Shown here: one piece after another, positions 61,531-64,000 of the stretch
Layout of the letters: the number at the start of each line of letters is the position of its first letter
How positions within the stretch are numbered: position 1 is the first letter of the stretch
Assembly: GCA_035236585.1 (NCBI GenBank)
Contig: CP141133.1
Coordinates: 46,269,729-46,333,728 of the forward strand
DNA: 64,000 bases
Direction: 5' to 3'
Origin: Warburgia ugandensis
Taxonomy: Eukaryota; Streptophyta; Magnoliopsida; Canellales; Canellaceae
The notes under the pieces: model-generated
The model's database searches: none
Told to the model about the DNA's origin: nothing
Seen by the model: only the letters and a program-made list of their open reading frames with translations
Made by a program: the position numbers and the translations under genes

Positions 61531-62009
61531 GACCCAAATCAAAATTTCAAAAGAAATAATGTTGTCTATTAACCAATCTGAGTATGTTAAGATTATAGGA
61601 AGTTCTACGTACTCGCTATCAAATAATAAGTTTATAAAACAAGATTCATCAAACAACAACTCATCAGAGGAAATTTAATTGGGATTAATACTATGAAAGA
61701 GGAAACTACTAGGAAAATTACTAAGCAACTACCTACTACAAAATTTTGTCCAATAAATGGGTTAGTAAATGGAAACTGAAAATGTGATGGTGGTGAGAAC
61801 TTAATATCTCAGAAAATAAGCAGCCAAGAATTTCACTGAAAAGAGGGCACATATTTTTGAAACTTGCTTGCACTAAATGTCAACATATCATTTATGTACA
61901 AAAACACATCACAAGATTCATAACTACGTAAAAAAATGAAATTAAAATGGAGAATCGAAAGAAGAAACCTATGTGAACCAATGGGATGTTTTATATGTGA
62001 ACCAATGGG

Positions 62010-62160
62010 TTGTTGTGTGACCTTGAGGTCATGGGTTCAAGGCGTGGAAATAGCTTCTTGCCAAATGCAAGGTAAGGTTGTGTACTTTAGGCCCTTGTGG
62101 TCCGCCCCTTCCCCAGACCCCGCATAGGCGGGAGCTTCGTGCACTAGGGCTGCCCTTTAG
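62010..62160 (+). mobile_element. Au-type SINE, 5' truncated or altered
   Basis: TGTGACCTTGAGGTCATGGGTTCAAGG-type B-box text (in two parts around 62015-62043) is followed by 'caaggtaaggttgtgtact', 'ggcccttgtggtccgcccc' and 'gcttcgtgcactagggctgccc'. The normal GGGGAGCCTTGGTGCAACGG head is replaced by TGTGAACCAATGGGTTGTTG, of which a near copy lies just upstream (61972-61990), so a small local duplication overwrote the head. It is antisense to PGDH within intron 1. Confidence 0.85.
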
Positions 62161-62298
62161 ACTTTCTTTCCCTTCATTTTGAAGAAGGAAAGAAATAGAC
62201 TTAGGTTAGTCAGAGTAAACCCACCCTCAAGAATATTAGGTTTCAATCAATTTACCCAATGCCATCTTCAATTAATTCCAATATTTAAGTATACAACA

Positions 62299-62493
62299 GA
62301 AGGGGAGCCTTGGTGCAACGGAAAAGTTGTCATCGTGTGACCTTGAGGTCAAGGGTTCAAAGTGTAGAAACAGTCTCTAGCAAAAATACAAGGTAAGGCT
62401 GTGTACTACAGGCCATTGTGGTCCGCCCCTTCTCCGGAACCCGCATATACGGGAGCTTCATGCACTGGGGCTGCCCTGCCCCTTTTGTTTAAT
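62299..62493 (+). mobile_element. Au-type SINE, full length
   Basis: It runs from GAAGGGGAGCCTTGGTGCAACGG through A box, B box (GGTCAAGGGTTCAAAG) and the 'gtggtccgcccc' core to 'gcactggggctgccc' and a T-rich tail. TATACAACA flanks it on both sides (62290-62298 and 62494-62502), a 9-bp target duplication. Orientation is antisense to PGDH. Confidence 0.9.
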
Positions 62494-62502
62494 TATACAA
62501 CA

Positions 62503-64000
62503 CTTTAAAGAGAAAGTAACTTTCCCAAAACTAACTTACAACACACTAGTATCTACTAGTGATAACTTCCTATAACTGACACAGAATTGAATCATTTAAG
62601 TAGCATTCTGAAGGATTGGCATATGGCACTGCAAGTAAGAAAGAACCCCGCAAATGTGCTTTCATATATAAGTGTAACATCTGCCCGTCCTCAAGGGCTA
62701 AATTTTAAGGACTCTTTCAGCAAACATACCCAATTTGTGCCTCCACCACATCATCCAGCTCTATGTCTTTATCATCATATCACTCAGGCCAACATCCCTC
62801 AATCACAATCAGCTTTTTAAAATACTGACCAGAATACAAAGTATTTTTGCAGTGAAAACATATATCCTTCTCCTCTCTCTCAGTTTTAATGGCATCATCT
62901 TTTTGATGGGGAAAGATGGACAGCTATTGATTGACTCTTTGTTAGTTTCGCTCCAATGTCATCCACTTGATTAAACTGGTATGGGGATTGATCATGAGCT
63001 TCATAGAGTCATGCCAACACCTATCGTAAAGTCAAAGATGAAGATCTATGAGCATGTACATTAATTTTTTATCCTCTCCTTCAAGACAAAATAACTCGCT
63101 CGCTGATCATGTGTCAATTTCCCACTCTAGAAACTAGGTTCTCGAATTGGATCTGATAATCACTTGGAACATGTAGAAGCTTAATGAGATTTCCAAAGAA
63201 GTCCTGATAATGTGTAGTGCAATACCTTGAATGCAGTTTTATATGAGATCACATGATTTTTTGTATGAGATTCCCATTTCCCTTGGCCAGTCACAATAAT
63301 GATTTCAGACTGCTGCAAAGGATAATCACATATGATTCTTTAACTTTCTAGAATCTTTTTATGACCAAATCTAGCAGAACAAGGAATTAAAAAAAACCAG
63401 TTGATCTTGTACAAGATAGAACCATAAAGAAACTCAATTGGGATTTCAAGTGAATCAAATGAACTCAATGAATTATTAGCCACATAGCTGCATGTTCCAA
63501 ATATGAGTAGCAGTGAAAAAATTAGCAAGTGCATAACAATGCTCCTGCATCTCAGTCATTGACTATGGTGACATCCACAATTACTATTTTATCATATACA
63601 CATAATGTATGAAGTCGATTATACGGATGCCTGCCTAATGAGCTTAGTCTAACTTGTCTTGGACTCAGGCATAGATTTCAAGCAGAAAGGTAGTCAGGCT
63701 AGGCCTTGCATTGCTTGGTGAATGTAAGCACAGTCAACAAACCTTGCAAGCGAGCTCTACAAGCCCAATCTAATCTAGATCAGGTTTCTTCACCATTATG
63801 ACCAGCAAAAAATCAGACCAAATTCCCTTCTAGGAAAAAATAAAATAAAATAATTAAGACCAAATTGGACCAGGCCTTGGGACAGTCATGACATCACCTT
63901 CAACAGTTTACATTTCTTTCCACTCTAGTCCCTGGATGGTAGCTGCAATGCTCAAAATCTTAGACCTTGATGAGAAATCAGTCAAAGGGAATGGAGCCCA
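62503..64000. other. Unassigned sequence, presumed PGDH intron 1
   Basis: No PGDH exon 1 text (the conserved RAGVGIDNVD or NTVAAAEH regions) was found on the minus strand up to the window edge, and no other gene or repeat was recognised. A 64-residue minus frame at 63340-63534 begins with a hydrophobic, signal-like segment but has no supporting context. Confidence 0.45.

Noticed and set aside
62305..62365. tRNA-like sequence with A and B boxes
   Set aside because: It is the head of an Au-type SINE: it lacks a full cloverleaf and is followed by the SINE body and a target duplication.
63340..63534. 64-residue minus frame with a signal-like hydrophobic start
   Set aside because: No homology recognised, no cysteine pattern of a known secreted peptide, and located in presumed PGDH intron DNA.
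61536..64000. Search for PGDH exon 1
   Set aside because: No minus-strand text matching the conserved N-terminal half of PGDH was found, so exon 1 is taken to be beyond the window.

Overview
The window reads as nuclear DNA of a flowering plant. It is AT-rich and dominated by decayed, nested LTR retrotransposons of the plant Ty3 lineages (Athila, Tekay/Del-like, Reina-like chromovirus). It also holds CACTA transposase remnants (DUF4216), Au-type SINEs and long dinucleotide microsatellites. The only clear host gene is a plastid-type D-3-phosphoglycerate dehydrogenase (PGDH, serine biosynthesis) on the minus strand, with canonical GT-AG introns. The sequence alone does not allow a species call.

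Layout. 1-6405: fragments of long LTRs, an inverted piece of an Athila leader, an Athila 3' end and a decayed CACTA DUF4216 domain. 6406-31600: two Athila bodies. The first (LTR at 6406, reverse transcriptase from 9004) is split by a complete but degenerate Tekay/Del-like element (9850-21462, LTRs of 4.0 and 3.6 kb, initiator-Met primer site, polypurine tract). The split Athila resumes in RNase H at 21463 and stops in integrase where a second Athila LTR begins (21919-24622), followed by a tRNA-Asp-type primer site and gag, protease, RT, RNase H and integrase remnants. 31600-39190: unassigned AT-rich DNA, a 95-bp CT repeat, an LTR-like pyrimidine-rich stretch, a second DUF4216 remnant (minus) between subterminal-type hairpins, and a possible small LTR. 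39195-42317 and 46450-49405: two solo LTRs of one family in opposite orientation, each with a perfect 5-bp target duplication. The second lies inside the 3' region of a third Athila (43621-49919), whose polypurine tract and LTR start are at 49911-49920. 51700-53562: nothing recognised.

53563-55457: four 3'-terminal PGDH exons. Exon 1 (transit peptide and substrate-binding half) is not in the window, so intron 1 must exceed 8.5 kb. That intron contains a 5.2-kb Reina-like element in sense orientation with perfect GACCC target duplications (56345-61530) and two Au-type SINEs. A third SINE with a perfect 18-bp duplication sits in the last intron.

No rRNA, true tRNA or CRISPR array was seen. I found no new biological system. 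The interest lies in the insertion history, several verifiable target duplications, a GC-rich core in the solo LTRs, and the heavy transposon load inside a primary-metabolism gene. Boundaries given as approximate come from comparing copies within the window by eye.
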